NCBI GenBank assembly: GCA_028824125.1
Contig: JAPPES010000017.1
Location: 1 to 57,337 of the forward strand
Source: Candidatus Poribacteria bacterium
Lineage (GTDB): Bacteria; Poribacteria; WGA-4E; WGA-3G
Direction: 5' to 3'
Length of the DNA stretch: 57,337 bases
Below are positions 26,487 to 35,647 of the stretch, one piece after another (within the stretch, counting starts at the first letter, position 1; the number at the start of each line of letters is the position of its first letter). Made by a program: the position numbers and the translations under genes. The notes below the pieces were generated by a model that was not told the DNA's origin, searched no databases, and saw only the letters and a list, made by a program, of their open reading frames with translations.

Positions 26487-27089
26487 CTACATTTTAAACT
26501 TTTTTCGTCCAATAAACTTTTTGATTTTTTCCTCACCGATCCAAACTTTTTCGTTGCTCTCAATATTGGTCAACGTGAGATTAGTCTGATAAAACACGAT
26601 TTGTCTGCCACCTTCCCGATCTTCAATGGTGTTGATCTCGCCGGTCATCATATAATCGGCACCGAGTTCACGTCCCATCCGCTTGATGGTTTCAATGGCT
26701 GCATGTTCACTCTGATCGGCGCGTTCCTCCCGAATTTCATCACGTTCGCTTTTACCCGAAACAGGGCGCACCTTACCGGAATTAATAAATGCTTTCTCAA
26801 TATCGCTAATGAACGTTTGCGTAGCAATATGTTCGTTACTTTTATTCCGAATGCCACCTACGATCACAACAGGTCTTTCACCGGATGTCTGATTGTGATT
26901 ATTAATCCAAACGTCGCTTAAACAGTCTGTTATCATCGTTTCAGCAACCATACGGGAATCGGTATCGTTCCATCTACCAGAGAGGTCAACGGTGGTATCG
27001 GGATCAATACGAGTGACCTGTGTTGTGGGACCGCATCCGCTCAAAGCGATTATCCCGATGAATAGTAGGCACGACAATACTTTATACAT
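26487..27089 (-). CDS. lpoB: LpoB-type penicillin-binding-protein activator lipoprotein
   Basis: The 200-residue protein starts seven bases after AAGGAGC. It has a lipoprotein signal (LFIGIIALSGC, Cys19), then DLSGRWNDTDSRMVAETMI, a fold typical of the LpoB/YcfM family, RPVVIVGGIRNKSNEHIATQ, and ELGADYMMTGEINTIEDREGG near the C-terminus. In Enterobacteria LpoB stimulates PBP1B; outside them the partner is unknown. It is placed upstream of the COG3014-like gene and downstream of thrS on the same strand. Confidence 0.8.
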   Translation of the reverse strand: MYKVLSCLLFIGIIALSGCGPTTQVTRIDPDTTVDLSGRWNDTDSRMVAETMITDCLSDVWINNHNQTSGERPVVIVGGIRNKSNEHIATQTFISDIEKAFINSGKVRPVSGKSERDEIREERADQSEHAAIETIKRMGRELGADYMMTGEINTIEDREGGRQIVFYQTNLTLTNIESNEKVWIGEEKIKKFIGRKKFKM

Positions 27090-27179
27090 TTTATTGCTCC
27101 TTTTAAGTGTTTTATAGGTGATAGGTGCGTGACCTATCTTTACAACAGGAATTAAAAACCTGCATTAACTAATGAGATA

Positions 27180-28967
27180 TTAAAAATCTAAATCAACTTC
27201 ACGAATAATTTTATCAATAAAACTATCAAGCGGCATCGCTCCAATATCACCTTCATCACGGCTGCGGACGCTGACAGTTCTGCTTTGTTGTTCGCGTTCT
27301 CCAATAATTAACATATACGGCACCCGCTGTAGACGGGCTTGCCGTATTTTCGCTCCAATTTTGTCATCACTATTATCCAACACAACACGACAATCTTTCT
27401 GTAACAAAAGTTGCTGAACTTCTGTAGCGTAATCTACAAATTTTTGACTAATTGTCATTACGACACACTGCACTGGAGAAAGCCATGTGGGAAAAGCCCC
27501 CGCATAGTGTTCAATTAGCATAGCGATGAACCGTTCAAAACTACCACAAATCGCACGATGGATTACAACCGGTCTCTTTTCTGAACCATCAGGAGCAATG
27601 TATATTAATTCAAACCGTTCAGGCAGCTGAAAATCGAGCTGGACCGTTGCACATTGCACATCCCGATTTAACGAATCCCGAACTTGAAAATCAAGTTTAG
27701 GGCCGTAAAATGCCGCTTCTCCTGGGTCAACAGCGTATTCAATCTGATTGTTTTTCAGTACTGATTCAAGTATATCTTCCGCACGATTCCAAACATCTAC
27801 ATCCCCCATAAATTTATCAGGATTGCGTGTGCTGAAATCACATCGGAACGGCAGATCAAATGTGCCGTAGATGCGTTGAAAAAGTCCAAGGATACGTTCA
27901 TATTCATCAGCAATCTGGTCTTCAGTAACGAAGTTATGCGCATCGTCTTGGCACAATTGACGAACACGAGATAAACCGCTCAGTGTTCCAGTCGCTTCAT
28001 TCCGATGCAACACACCTTGGTCATATAACCGATATGGTAAATCACGATAGCTGTGGCGTACGCTTTTATAAATTAACATGTGTGCTGGACAATTCATCGG
28101 TTTCAGCGCACTCGTTGGATTGCCTTCTTCATTTTCAATCAGGAACATATCGTCTTTGAAGTGTTCCCAATGTCCCGAAGTTTCCCATAGACTACTATCA
28201 TAAATGAGCGGTGTTCGAACCTCTTGGTAACCTTCACTGAGATAGAGTTTCCTCACCTTTTCGGACAAATGATTGTAAATAAATGCACCTTTTGGAAGCC
28301 AAAACACACTGCCCGGAGATTCAGGATGCATCTGAAAAAGTTCCAATTCGCGTCCCAATTTCCGATGGTCCCGTTTTGCAGCTTCTTCACGTTGTTTCAG
28401 ATATGCCTGTAGGTCGTTTTTAGTTTCCCACGCTGTGCCGTATATCCGCTGTAACTGCTCACGATTACTATCACCCCGCCAATACGCACCAGAAACGCGG
28501 AGTAGCTTGAAGTGTCTGCACTCGCCTGTTTTTTCAATGTGTGGTCCTTTACAGAGATCGGTAAAGTCTCCATTATGATAGATAGAGACACCTTCGTCAG
28601 CAACACCTTCATCCGATGCACTGACTTCTTGGTCAGAGATTCCATCTATCAATTCCAGTTTAAATTTTTGGTTGCGTTCAGCAAACCACTCACGCGCTTG
28701 ATTAAAAGTCCAAGTTTCCTGCACAAAAGGCACGTTGGCTTTAATCATCGCCTTCATGTGCTTTTCAATTTCAGGAAAATCGTCAGGCGTAATGGGACGA
28801 GGTGCCTCCATATCGTAATAAAATTCGTTTTCTATCGGGGGACCGATCGCCAATTTGACGGTGTGTTCACCATCAGGAAACAGTTGTTGCACGGCATACG
28901 CCATAATATGTGCAGTAGAATGACGAAGCCGTTCTAAATAGTCTTCAGGTTGATTAGATTCTGGCAT
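27180..28967 (-). CDS. thrS: Threonyl-tRNA synthetase lacking the TGS domain
   Basis: The protein has 595 residues, against about 640 for typical bacterial ThrRS, because it begins directly with the N2 editing domain (LRHSTAHIMAYAVQQLFP, about 14-31) and has no N-terminal TGS domain. The second editing segment is CKGPHIEKTGECRHFKLLRV. The class II catalytic core carries the zinc ligands (C in MNCPAHML, with downstream His), motif 2 (YDQGVLHRNEATGTLSGLSR) and motif 3 (VIHRAICGSFERFIAMLIEH). An anticodon-binding domain ends the protein. TGS-less ThrRS occurs in several lineages, so function should be normal. The upstream region shows no T-box signature that I can see. Confidence 0.93.
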   Translation of the reverse strand: MPESNQPEDYLERLRHSTAHIMAYAVQQLFPDGEHTVKLAIGPPIENEFYYDMEAPRPITPDDFPEIEKHMKAMIKANVPFVQETWTFNQAREWFAERNQKFKLELIDGISDQEVSASDEGVADEGVSIYHNGDFTDLCKGPHIEKTGECRHFKLLRVSGAYWRGDSNREQLQRIYGTAWETKNDLQAYLKQREEAAKRDHRKLGRELELFQMHPESPGSVFWLPKGAFIYNHLSEKVRKLYLSEGYQEVRTPLIYDSSLWETSGHWEHFKDDMFLIENEEGNPTSALKPMNCPAHMLIYKSVRHSYRDLPYRLYDQGVLHRNEATGTLSGLSRVRQLCQDDAHNFVTEDQIADEYERILGLFQRIYGTFDLPFRCDFSTRNPDKFMGDVDVWNRAEDILESVLKNNQIEYAVDPGEAAFYGPKLDFQVRDSLNRDVQCATVQLDFQLPERFELIYIAPDGSEKRPVVIHRAICGSFERFIAMLIEHYAGAFPTWLSPVQCVVMTISQKFVDYATEVQQLLLQKDCRVVLDNSDDKIGAKIRQARLQRVPYMLIIGEREQQSRTVSVRSRDEGDIGAMPLDSFIDKIIREVDLDF

Positions 28968-29089
28968 TACGGGTTACTCTCAGACATTCATTCGTATAAG
29001 TTGAAGAATTGCTACAATAGACTTAACGTCTTTTTTAATATATTGTTTACGATTTAATTTTACACGATTTAAGGGAGAAATGCCAATTA

Positions 29090-29400
29090 TTTCTGATTCG
29101 CGCCAAAACGTTTGAACCAGGATCCACAAGATTACCGGATTACAAGGATGATGGCTACTTTGTACAGATACCAAAATCCTGTTCATCTGGAAATCCCGGG
29201 GAATGCCTTATGCGTCAATTTAGCGGACCTCCACCTGGTAGGCGCGTTTTGATGAAGATTAAAAAATAAATTGGGTAGTTTAGTGAGGTTAGGAAACCTC
29301 GCCAAATTACTGAATTAATAACTTAAACTTCATCCAGATTGCGGTTTGTGGCACAAACTGGAAGTTTATGCTACCACTTCTATTGTCCATTATGTTCCAT
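29090..29400. repeat. Mixed dispersed repeats in the thrS-GNAT gap
   Basis: The gap contains a TCCGGTAATC-type repeat (CCACAAGATTACCGGATTAC, 29125-29144), a GGGGAATGCCTTATGCGTCAATTTAGCG junction near 29199, a degenerate family D element (ATGAAGATTAAAAAATAAATT near 29251, complement near 29310-29340) enclosing a GAGGTTAGGAAACCTCGCC hairpin (29284), and the CACAAACTGGAAGTTTATGC unit (29352). No coding sequence is recognised. Confidence 0.6.
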
Positions 29401-29519
29401 AATAGGTTATCAAAGTGCCCCAATAATTTCAAAGTTCACTATATTTTTAGGTTTCGCTATAAAAGGTGCATCCGTTTAGATGTTTATAATGAAAACTACT
29501 TCGCAAGATAAGGAGACTC

Positions 29520-30407
29520 ATGCGTAGTACAATTACATATAGACATTGGCAGCCCGGTGATGATGATGCCGTTTTGAAATTGTTAGTACCAGCTGAACAA
29601 TGCAGAGAAGACTATTACCGAAAAAAGTTTAACAGTCCATCCCTTGAGCCAGAAGGAATTCGTTTAGCACTTGTTGGGCAAAGAGTTGTTGGACATGTAC
29701 TTGGTTCAAGAGCTTCGCTTCTTCTTGAAGGAAGAATCCAAGATTTTGGTTTGGTGACGTTTGTATTTGTTGCTCCAGACATGCGCCGACAAGGTATTGC
29801 AACCCGCTTGATGCGGAATCTAAACATATATTTTGAAAGAAAAGGTTATAGAGGAAGCATTCTATATGTTGAGACTGCAGAGGCTTATCAACTATATCAA
29901 AAAATCGGGTATCAAGAGGTTACCAGAGAGTTACGAACAGAACTTCCTGCTCGTCCCAATTCCTCCGAACTTAAATGGAAAGAAGTGGGCCCTGAAGATT
30001 TCAATATTTTACATGAACTTAAAAAGTGTTGGGGGACTCATAATTTTCCTGTATTTTGGAATTCTCAAGTTATAGGGATACATCAGTTCAATATGAAGCA
30101 GTATCGTGTCCTACACCGTGGAAAGAGAATTATCGGATATGCAAAATGGGACGACCCTTCGGAACGCTGTCCACAAGGATTGATCCATGATCCGATAGTA
30201 CCAGATGAAGATCCGATAGAAATCATTGCATCAGTGCAGGCAGAGATCACAGCAACACGTGCATGGAAAACTACTCAAGGGAGTATATATGAAACTCCAC
30301 TGCGGTTATCCTATGGTTGCATACTCAAGCAAGGAAAGATGGTTGATATGGTTGCATCTTTAGGCAAGGATATTGATTTGACCAAGATCCACCGAACCGT
30401 GTGGTGA
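29520..30407 (+). CDS. GNAT-family N-acetyltransferase
   Basis: The 295-residue protein starts after AAGGAG. Residues about 1-140 form a GNAT fold: TYRHWQPGDDDAVLKLL at the start, FVFVAPDMRRQGIATRLMRNL (about 80-100) as the acetyl-CoA pyrophosphate-binding motif A (RRQGIA), and ETAEAYQLYQKIGYQEV as motif B. The C-terminal 150 residues look like a second, degenerate GNAT-like half. The acceptor substrate is unknown. The gene stands alone between convergent repeats and a minus-strand gene. Confidence 0.82.
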   Translation: MRSTITYRHWQPGDDDAVLKLLVPAEQCREDYYRKKFNSPSLEPEGIRLALVGQRVVGHVLGSRASLLLEGRIQDFGLVTFVFVAPDMRRQGIATRLMRNLNIYFERKGYRGSILYVETAEAYQLYQKIGYQEVTRELRTELPARPNSSELKWKEVGPEDFNILHELKKCWGTHNFPVFWNSQVIGIHQFNMKQYRVLHRGKRIIGYAKWDDPSERCPQGLIHDPIVPDEDPIEIIASVQAEITATRAWKTTQGSIYETPLRLSYGCILKQGKMVDMVASLGKDIDLTKIHRTVW

Positions 30408-30452
30408 AGAGAATGTACCCAAATATATTTGACAACAATTTATGAATTTACA

Positions 30453-31226
30453 TCATTGTTTTTTATTAAAATAATCAAGGATTGTATCATGCAGGATCCC
30501 ATTCGTTGCTACCAGTGAAGCGGTCTCTTTCGTGATAGCGTTCCCTTGCACGTCTGTCACCGTTCCACCCGCTTCTCGTACAACAACGGTGATCGCCGCG
30601 ATGTCCCAGATACTAATCGCCGCTTCAATCACAGCATCTACTCTACCAGAAGCGACAAGGTGATACATATAGAAATCGCCAAACCCTCGAGTACGGGACG
30701 CATCATTGATAAGGTTGTAAATACCGGGGAAAGTGCCTGTTTCTACAAACCATTTCAGTCCGCCGTGGCAGACCATTGCATCTGCAGATTGTGAAACATC
30801 GGAAACTTTAATCGGTTCACCGTTTAGGAATGCACCTTTGCCTACTTCAGCGTATAGCAGTTCATTTAAAAGCGGGGCATTGGAAACGCCGAGGATAAGT
30901 TCTTCATCCTTCATCAGAGCAATCTGTGTACCAAAGATGGGGATTTTCCGAATGTAATTCTTCGTAGCATCAATTGGATCAATAATCCATAGATATGGTG
31001 ATGTTCCCTCTTGTGTACCATATTCTTCGCCCAGAAATCCGTGGTCGGGGAATGCCTGCGTGATGGTTTCTCGGATCGCTTTTTCCGCTTCGGTATCAGC
31101 GCGAGTTACCGGAGTTTCATCATCCTTTAGTTCAACATTCAATGCATCGGTTGTGTAGTATGACGTGATAATTTCTTCAGCGTTTTTGGCTGCCTCAAGT
31201 GCAACATTCAAAAAATGACTTGTCAT
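30453..31226 (-). CDS. Inositol-monophosphatase-family phosphatase, possibly histidinol-phosphatase
   Basis: The 257-residue protein starts after AGGAG. It shows the lithium-sensitive phosphatase motifs: TRADTEAEKAIRETI, GEEYG (about 68-72, metal-binding Glu), WIIDPIDATKNYIRKIP (motif A, DPIDATK) and SIWDIAAITVVVREAGG (motif B, WDxAA). The RGFGDFYMYHLVASGRVD stretch resembles HisN-type histidinol-phosphatases (R-x-x-G-D-x-Y) more than suppressor inositol phosphatases. The assignment to histidine synthesis is therefore a reasonable guess, not proven; no other his gene is nearby. Confidence 0.8.
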   Translation of the reverse strand: MTSHFLNVALEAAKNAEEIITSYYTTDALNVELKDDETPVTRADTEAEKAIRETITQAFPDHGFLGEEYGTQEGTSPYLWIIDPIDATKNYIRKIPIFGTQIALMKDEELILGVSNAPLLNELLYAEVGKGAFLNGEPIKVSDVSQSADAMVCHGGLKWFVETGTFPGIYNLINDASRTRGFGDFYMYHLVASGRVDAVIEAAISIWDIAAITVVVREAGGTVTDVQGNAITKETASLVATNGILHDTILDYFNKKQ

Positions 31227-31331
31227 GGATTCTCCTATTCAACATACGGTTTATTTTAATAACGTGAGTTCGGAAATAAAGTAACGAGAGCTGAATGTCC
31301 AAAATAACTTGAATTTGGGTATAGGTATGTG

Positions 31332-31656
31332 GGTGTTTTTGCCTATTTTACCATAGGCGTCAATTTAGCGATTTTCAAATATGAGAATTGCTCTTTAGTC
31401 CCGTAGGGACGATATGTTTATAGAAAAACGTTGTCCCTCCCTCTTGAGTTCCGTAGGAACGGCATAGAAGGATAAACATATCGTCCCTACCAAATCAACG
31501 CCAAATGCGCGTGGCAGCATACGCGTGTGGTATGCTTATGCTGCATGATTTGTCGGGACTAAAGATGGGACAGTCTCAATGATAATGGATATGAACCATA
31601 TTTAAAAATGCAATCGTTTTCTTAAATTGATGCATATGGTGTTTTTGCCTATTTTA
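31332..31656. repeat. Composite palindromic element C3 flanked by 19-bp direct repeats
   Basis: Perfect 19-bp direct repeats (GGTGTTTTTGCCTATTTTA) at 31332-31350 and 31638-31656 enclose an element with imperfect inverted ends ACCATAGGCGTCAATTTA and TAAATTGATGCATATGGT. Inside are AGTCCCGTAGGGACG units and spacers as in copies C1 and C2. The right C unit is split at its centre by a small palindromic insert (31491-31553), which itself contains another palindrome (CAGCATACGCG region). Outside the element, 31657-31784 holds the upstream region of the Gfo/Idh gene with a possible CTATAAT box near 31715. Confidence 0.75.
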
Positions 31657-31784
31657 TTATCTAAAACCCTTCAAAAACGATACATTTAAACTTTTGACTT
31701 GTCCCCACATCTATGCTATAATAACATATCCAATAAAGAAATCGGGGTACAAACCCCACGTACAGAAGGAGCCAAGACATACTA

Positions 31785-32813
31785 ATGGCAGATATTATTA
31801 AAGGTGCTGTTCTCGGTTATGGAGCAGCATTCAATATGGGTAAAGCACACGCAAATATGATGCAAGGCACAGAAGGCATCACTTGTGTGGCTGTGTGCGA
31901 CATTGACCCAGAGCGAACAAAGGCAGCAAAACAGGATTTTCCCGACGTCCGAACCTATAACGCTGTTGAAGACCTCGTAGCTGACGAGGATGTCGATCTC
32001 ATCGCGAACGTACTTCCACACAGTCTACACTGCGGACCAACTGTGGCAGCCCACAATGCAGGCAAACACGTTGTCGTTGAAAAACCGATGTGTGTCACAA
32101 TCGCAGAAGCCACCGAAATGATTACTGCGGCAAAGGAAAACGGTGTGATGCTATCAGTTCACCACAACCGCAGATGGGATGCCGATTTTTGGACGCTCCG
32201 CGAACTTGTCCACTCAGGCGTTATCGGAAAGGTTTATAGTGTTGATATGTGGAGCGGCGGCTACGGTAGACCCAACCCGAATTGGTGGCGGAGTGTCAAA
32301 GCCATCTCTGGCGGACAATTCTATGACTGGGGGGCACACTTCCTCGACTGGCTACTTAACATTCTTGATGCACCAATGATTAACGTCACGGGCTTCTTTC
32401 AACCGAACCTCGTTTGGAAAGACATTACCAACGAAGACCACGTGCAAGCGGTAATTCGATTTGCAGAAGGTGAATTTGTTGCGGATGGCGCGTCAGCAAA
32501 CATCCAGATGTCTAACATTGCGAAGGTCGGTGGACCTAAATGGAAAATGCTCGGTTCACACGGATCTATTGTTTCTGAAGGCGGACAATATCATGTCTTA
32601 TCCGAAGTTGAAGGACATCCGAAGGAACAGAAAGTTGGACATCACGGCAGACCTGGACCTCGCTACTATGAAAATATCGTTGCACACTTAAACGATGGTA
32701 CGCCATTGCTTGTGACGCCTGAGTCTGCCCGCCGTGTTATTGCTGTCATGGATTTGGCAGAAAAATCATCAAAAACACATCAGTCCGAAACAGTCCCTTA
32801 CGAGTTTGAGTAG
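31785..32813 (+). CDS. Gfo/Idh/MocA-family oxidoreductase
   Basis: The 342-residue protein is preceded by AAGGAG at a rather long distance. The N-terminal Rossmann fold carries AVLGYGAAFNMGKAHA (about 8-23, variant GxGxxx). CDIDPERTK gives the acidic residue that binds NAD ribose. The signature VVEKPMCVTIAEA (about 96-108) has the EKP lysine. HHNRRWDADFWTL and YDWGAHFLDWLL are the C-terminal substrate-domain motifs. Such enzymes oxidise sugars or cyclitols; the substrate is unknown. The adjacent zinc dehydrogenase suggests a two-step sugar or polyol oxidation. Confidence 0.88.
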   Translation: MADIIKGAVLGYGAAFNMGKAHANMMQGTEGITCVAVCDIDPERTKAAKQDFPDVRTYNAVEDLVADEDVDLIANVLPHSLHCGPTVAAHNAGKHVVVEKPMCVTIAEATEMITAAKENGVMLSVHHNRRWDADFWTLRELVHSGVIGKVYSVDMWSGGYGRPNPNWWRSVKAISGGQFYDWGAHFLDWLLNILDAPMINVTGFFQPNLVWKDITNEDHVQAVIRFAEGEFVADGASANIQMSNIAKVGGPKWKMLGSHGSIVSEGGQYHVLSEVEGHPKEQKVGHHGRPGPRYYENIVAHLNDGTPLLVTPESARRVIAVMDLAEKSSKTHQSETVPYEFE

Positions 32814-32892
32814 ACATTGGACAACAAACTCCATCAACAAGAGCGGGGCAAATGCTTCGCTCTTACCACTTTCCACCAGCCAAACTCTCTCT

Positions 32893-33909
32893 ATGAAAGC
32901 TATCGTCTTTGAAAAAATCCAGCAGTTAAGCATCCAAGACAAACCGATTCCTACACTCAATGACGGGGATGTGCTTATCCGAATGGAGTTGTGCGGAATC
33001 TGTGCGTCCGACCTCGCAGCACTCCGTGGCGATGTATCCGACTATGCCCCCCCTGTTGTAATGGGGCATGAACTTGCAGGCGTAATCGTTGAGAGTCGAC
33101 ACTCTGATGTTAAAACAGGCGAAAAGGTTACTGTAAATCCTATGCTTTCCTGCGGAGTCTGTATCCACTGCCAAAACGACCGTGACAAATACTGCAATAT
33201 GATCGAAGGCATCGGACACGATATTGATGGAGGTTACGCTGAATACATCCGAATGCCGAAACACGGCGTAGACACAGGCAAATTGATCCAAGTACCAAGC
33301 ACCGTCCCGCCTGAAGAACTGCTTTTCCTTGAACCGTTAGGCTGCTGCTTAAATGCAATGCAGGAAACTATTTTCCAAAACTCTGTTGCCATCCTTGGTG
33401 CCGGTCCCATCGGATTGCTGTTTGCCCAATTGACGAAACGGGCAGGCTTAACAACCTATGTCTTTGACCCGCTACCTCACCGTAGAGCTATCGCAGAAAC
33501 CGTAGGTGCCGATGCCACTTTTGACATTTCTCCTGATGATGTTGCACATCTCCATGAAATCACCCACGGTGGTGTTGATACCGTCATCTCCGCAACGACA
33601 AATAAAACGGCAGTAATTAAACTTGCATTTCAGATTGCGCGCAAAGGCGCATACATCAATTTCTTTGGCCTTGCGCCAGAAGGTCAAGAACTTCGCATTA
33701 ACTTAGAAGAATTTCACTACACTGGACATAAACTCATGGCATCCTGGGCATTTTCACGTTCAAGCCTTGAAGAATCCCGCCAACTTCTGCTACAGAAAGT
33801 AATCAATTTCAAACCCTTGTTAACCGATCAATTTCCTATCACACAAGGTTTGGAAGCTTTTGACAATGCTATCGCGCAACGCGGTATCAAAACAGCATTA
33901 CACCCCTAA
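32893..33909 (+). CDS. Zinc-dependent alcohol dehydrogenase (MDR family)
   Basis: The 338-residue protein starts at ATG 32893 (MKAIVFEKIQQL), the standard MDR beginning; an upstream frame overlapping the previous gene has no family similarity. Catalytic zinc ligands lie in CGICASD and GHELAGVIVES (GHE). A structural-zinc lobe has four Cys (CGVCIHCQNDRDKYC, about 90-104). NAD binding: AILGAGPIGLLFAQL (about 163-177). Overall it resembles sorbitol, threonine or galactitol dehydrogenases. It lies 79 bases after the Gfo/Idh gene and is likely cotranscribed with it. Confidence 0.87.
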   Translation: MKAIVFEKIQQLSIQDKPIPTLNDGDVLIRMELCGICASDLAALRGDVSDYAPPVVMGHELAGVIVESRHSDVKTGEKVTVNPMLSCGVCIHCQNDRDKYCNMIEGIGHDIDGGYAEYIRMPKHGVDTGKLIQVPSTVPPEELLFLEPLGCCLNAMQETIFQNSVAILGAGPIGLLFAQLTKRAGLTTYVFDPLPHRRAIAETVGADATFDISPDDVAHLHEITHGGVDTVISATTNKTAVIKLAFQIARKGAYINFFGLAPEGQELRINLEEFHYTGHKLMASWAFSRSSLEESRQLLLQKVINFKPLLTDQFPITQGLEAFDNAIAQRGIKTALHP

Positions 33910-33933
33910 GATACCCTAAGTTGCCACTATGCA

Positions 33934-34165
33934 GCACAAACTGTATGAAATTTAAGTTATTAATTGGGTAATTTAGCGAGGTTAGGAAGAAATCAACGGT
34001 ATGAATGCCTAAATGGCATTCATACCGTTGATTTCTTCCTAACCTCGCCTCCTTACCGAAATATTTATTTAAACTTCATAAAGTTTGTGCATCTGTGGAA
34101 CACGGGGAATGCCATTGGGCGAATGCGCGTATGGCATTCGCCATGATTCATACCGTTGATTTACT
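33934..34165. repeat. Family D element with nested small palindromes
   Basis: Ends are GCACAAACTGTATGAA (33934 on) and CTTCATAAAGTTTGTGC (to 34090). At its centre, a GCGAGGTTAGGAA/TTCCTAACCTCGC hairpin is split by a perfect palindrome (33989-34035) with GAAATCAACGGTATGAATGC ends. A related copy (34103-34162, CATACCGTTGATTT end) follows directly. The remainder of the gap to 34403 is AT-rich leader of the next gene, with a truncated family-A-like end (TTGGTATAAG) near 34210. Confidence 0.75.
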
Positions 34166-34403
34166 AAAAGTTTGCCCTACAAAGACTTTTACCGAGCTTA
34201 CGTCAGAATTGGTATAAGTCATGAATAGTGCCTTTTTGAATATACAAAAAGTTCCAATTTTGTAACTTTTTCTAAAAAATATAGTTTATGCAATAGTGAT
34301 ATTTTCGAAATTTTACCGAAACAACTGTTTTACGCGATGTAACTTTGTCCGTTCATAGTCAAAAAATAAGGAGAATCAAGTTCTGGGAACTTGCTATAAA
34401 AAT

Positions 34404-35249
34404 ATGGTCCTCGGTGCACATGTTTCTACTGCTGGTGGAATACATAATTCTATCAAAAATGGTGACAATCTCCAATGTAATGCAATTCAAATTTTTCTTG
34501 CAAACCCAAACCGATGGGAATCAAGACCGCCTACCACTGATGTGCTTGAGGCATTTTGTGATGCATGGATAGAATCCCCTATTCGGGATGTAATTGTTCA
34601 CGATATTCATCTCAGTAATTTGGCTTCACCGAAACAGGATGTATTAGAAAAATCACGCGTACAGTTTAAACGGATGATGGAACTTGCACAGCAGGCAGGA
34701 ATTCACTATATCGTTACACATCTGGGGGCACATCTTGGTGAGGGAGAAGAGTTCGGGTTGAAGATGTTAAGCGATAGTTTTGATTTACTATTCGAGACAG
34801 CAGAAGCACCGGATGTTATCGTTTTGCTTGAAACAACCGCGGGGCAAGGAACAAACCTTGGTTACTGCTTTGAACATTTACGGGATGTGATCGGTATGTC
34901 AAAATATCCAGATCGGTTCGGCGTCTGTCTTGATACATGTCACGTTTTTGCTGCTGGCTACGACATACGAACCGAATCTGATTGTGATACGACATTTAAT
35001 ACATTTGACGAAATTATCGGTTTGGAACGACTAAAGGCATTTCATATCAACGACGCAAAATCGGAGTATCAGAGCCGCGTTGACAGGCATGAGCATATCG
35101 GTGAAGGAAACATTGGCGTAACGGCATTTGCTTATATCCTTAACGATTCGCGATTTGCTGAAACACCACTTATTATTGAAACACCGAACATGAACACTAT
35201 GCACGGTAAAAACCTCACAACCCTACGCGGTTTAGTAAAAGATAGTTAA
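34404..35249 (+). CDS. nfo: Endonuclease IV (AP endonuclease, DNase IV)
   Basis: The 281-residue protein has normal length. It cleaves abasic sites in DNA in base excision repair, using three metal ions in a TIM barrel (family knowledge). Motifs: LGAHVSTAGGIHNSI at the start, HLSNLASP, IVTHLGAHLGEG, LETTAGQGTNLGY, the signature GVCLDTCHVFAAGYDI, FHINDAKSE and RHEHIGEGNIG. The ATG at 34404 fits the family, although the AAGGAG at 34368-34373 lies about 30 bases upstream; a CTG at 34383 would be better spaced but is improbable. Confidence 0.94.
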   Translation: MVLGAHVSTAGGIHNSIKNGDNLQCNAIQIFLANPNRWESRPPTTDVLEAFCDAWIESPIRDVIVHDIHLSNLASPKQDVLEKSRVQFKRMMELAQQAGIHYIVTHLGAHLGEGEEFGLKMLSDSFDLLFETAEAPDVIVLLETTAGQGTNLGYCFEHLRDVIGMSKYPDRFGVCLDTCHVFAAGYDIRTESDCDTTFNTFDEIIGLERLKAFHINDAKSEYQSRVDRHEHIGEGNIGVTAFAYILNDSRFAETPLIIETPNMNTMHGKNLTTLRGLVKDS

Positions 35250-35303
35250 AAACGTTTTAGACTCAATTTTGGATAAACTACATAGCGAAATTTAAGGGTA
35301 AAA

Positions 35304-35498
35304 ATGCATATCGGTCCGTGGGAGGTAGCGTTTCTTATTCTGCTACTTTTGGGAATAATTCTGGTATCTCGGATAGTCACGCATTTACAGACAAAACGTG
35401 TCTGCCCTGATTGTGGATTAGCAATGCACACAAACTTATCAAATTGTCCTTCATGTGGGCGTAATTTAACGTCAAGAGGAAAAGGAAAATCTGAATAA
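35304..35498 (+). CDS. Small membrane protein with a zinc ribbon
   Basis: The 64-residue protein has an AAGGG four bases upstream of its ATG. Residues 7-26 are one membrane helix (VAFLILLLLGIILVSRIV). Residues 34-53 form a zinc-ribbon knuckle pair, CPDCG and CPSCG, with 13 residues between. The tail is basic. It follows nfo by 55 bases. The ordered helix plus four spaced cysteines makes a chance ORF unlikely. Function is unknown. Confidence 0.7.
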   Translation: MHIGPWEVAFLILLLLGIILVSRIVTHLQTKRVCPDCGLAMHTNLSNCPSCGRNLTSRGKGKSE

Positions 35499-35647
35499 TC
35501 GATTCTCTTTTGAAGGATTGGAATTTTGGACACACTCAATAGTAAGTTCATAACAACAAAGGTAATATGTCAGTTACAAGTATGATTTATAGATATACGC
35601 GTCTATTTTCTAAACAGACGCAGACTCAAACAAAAGGAGAAACCGTC

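Noticed and set aside
28968..29180. T-box leader upstream of thrS
   Set aside because: No T-box sequence or terminator/antiterminator pair could be found on the minus strand.
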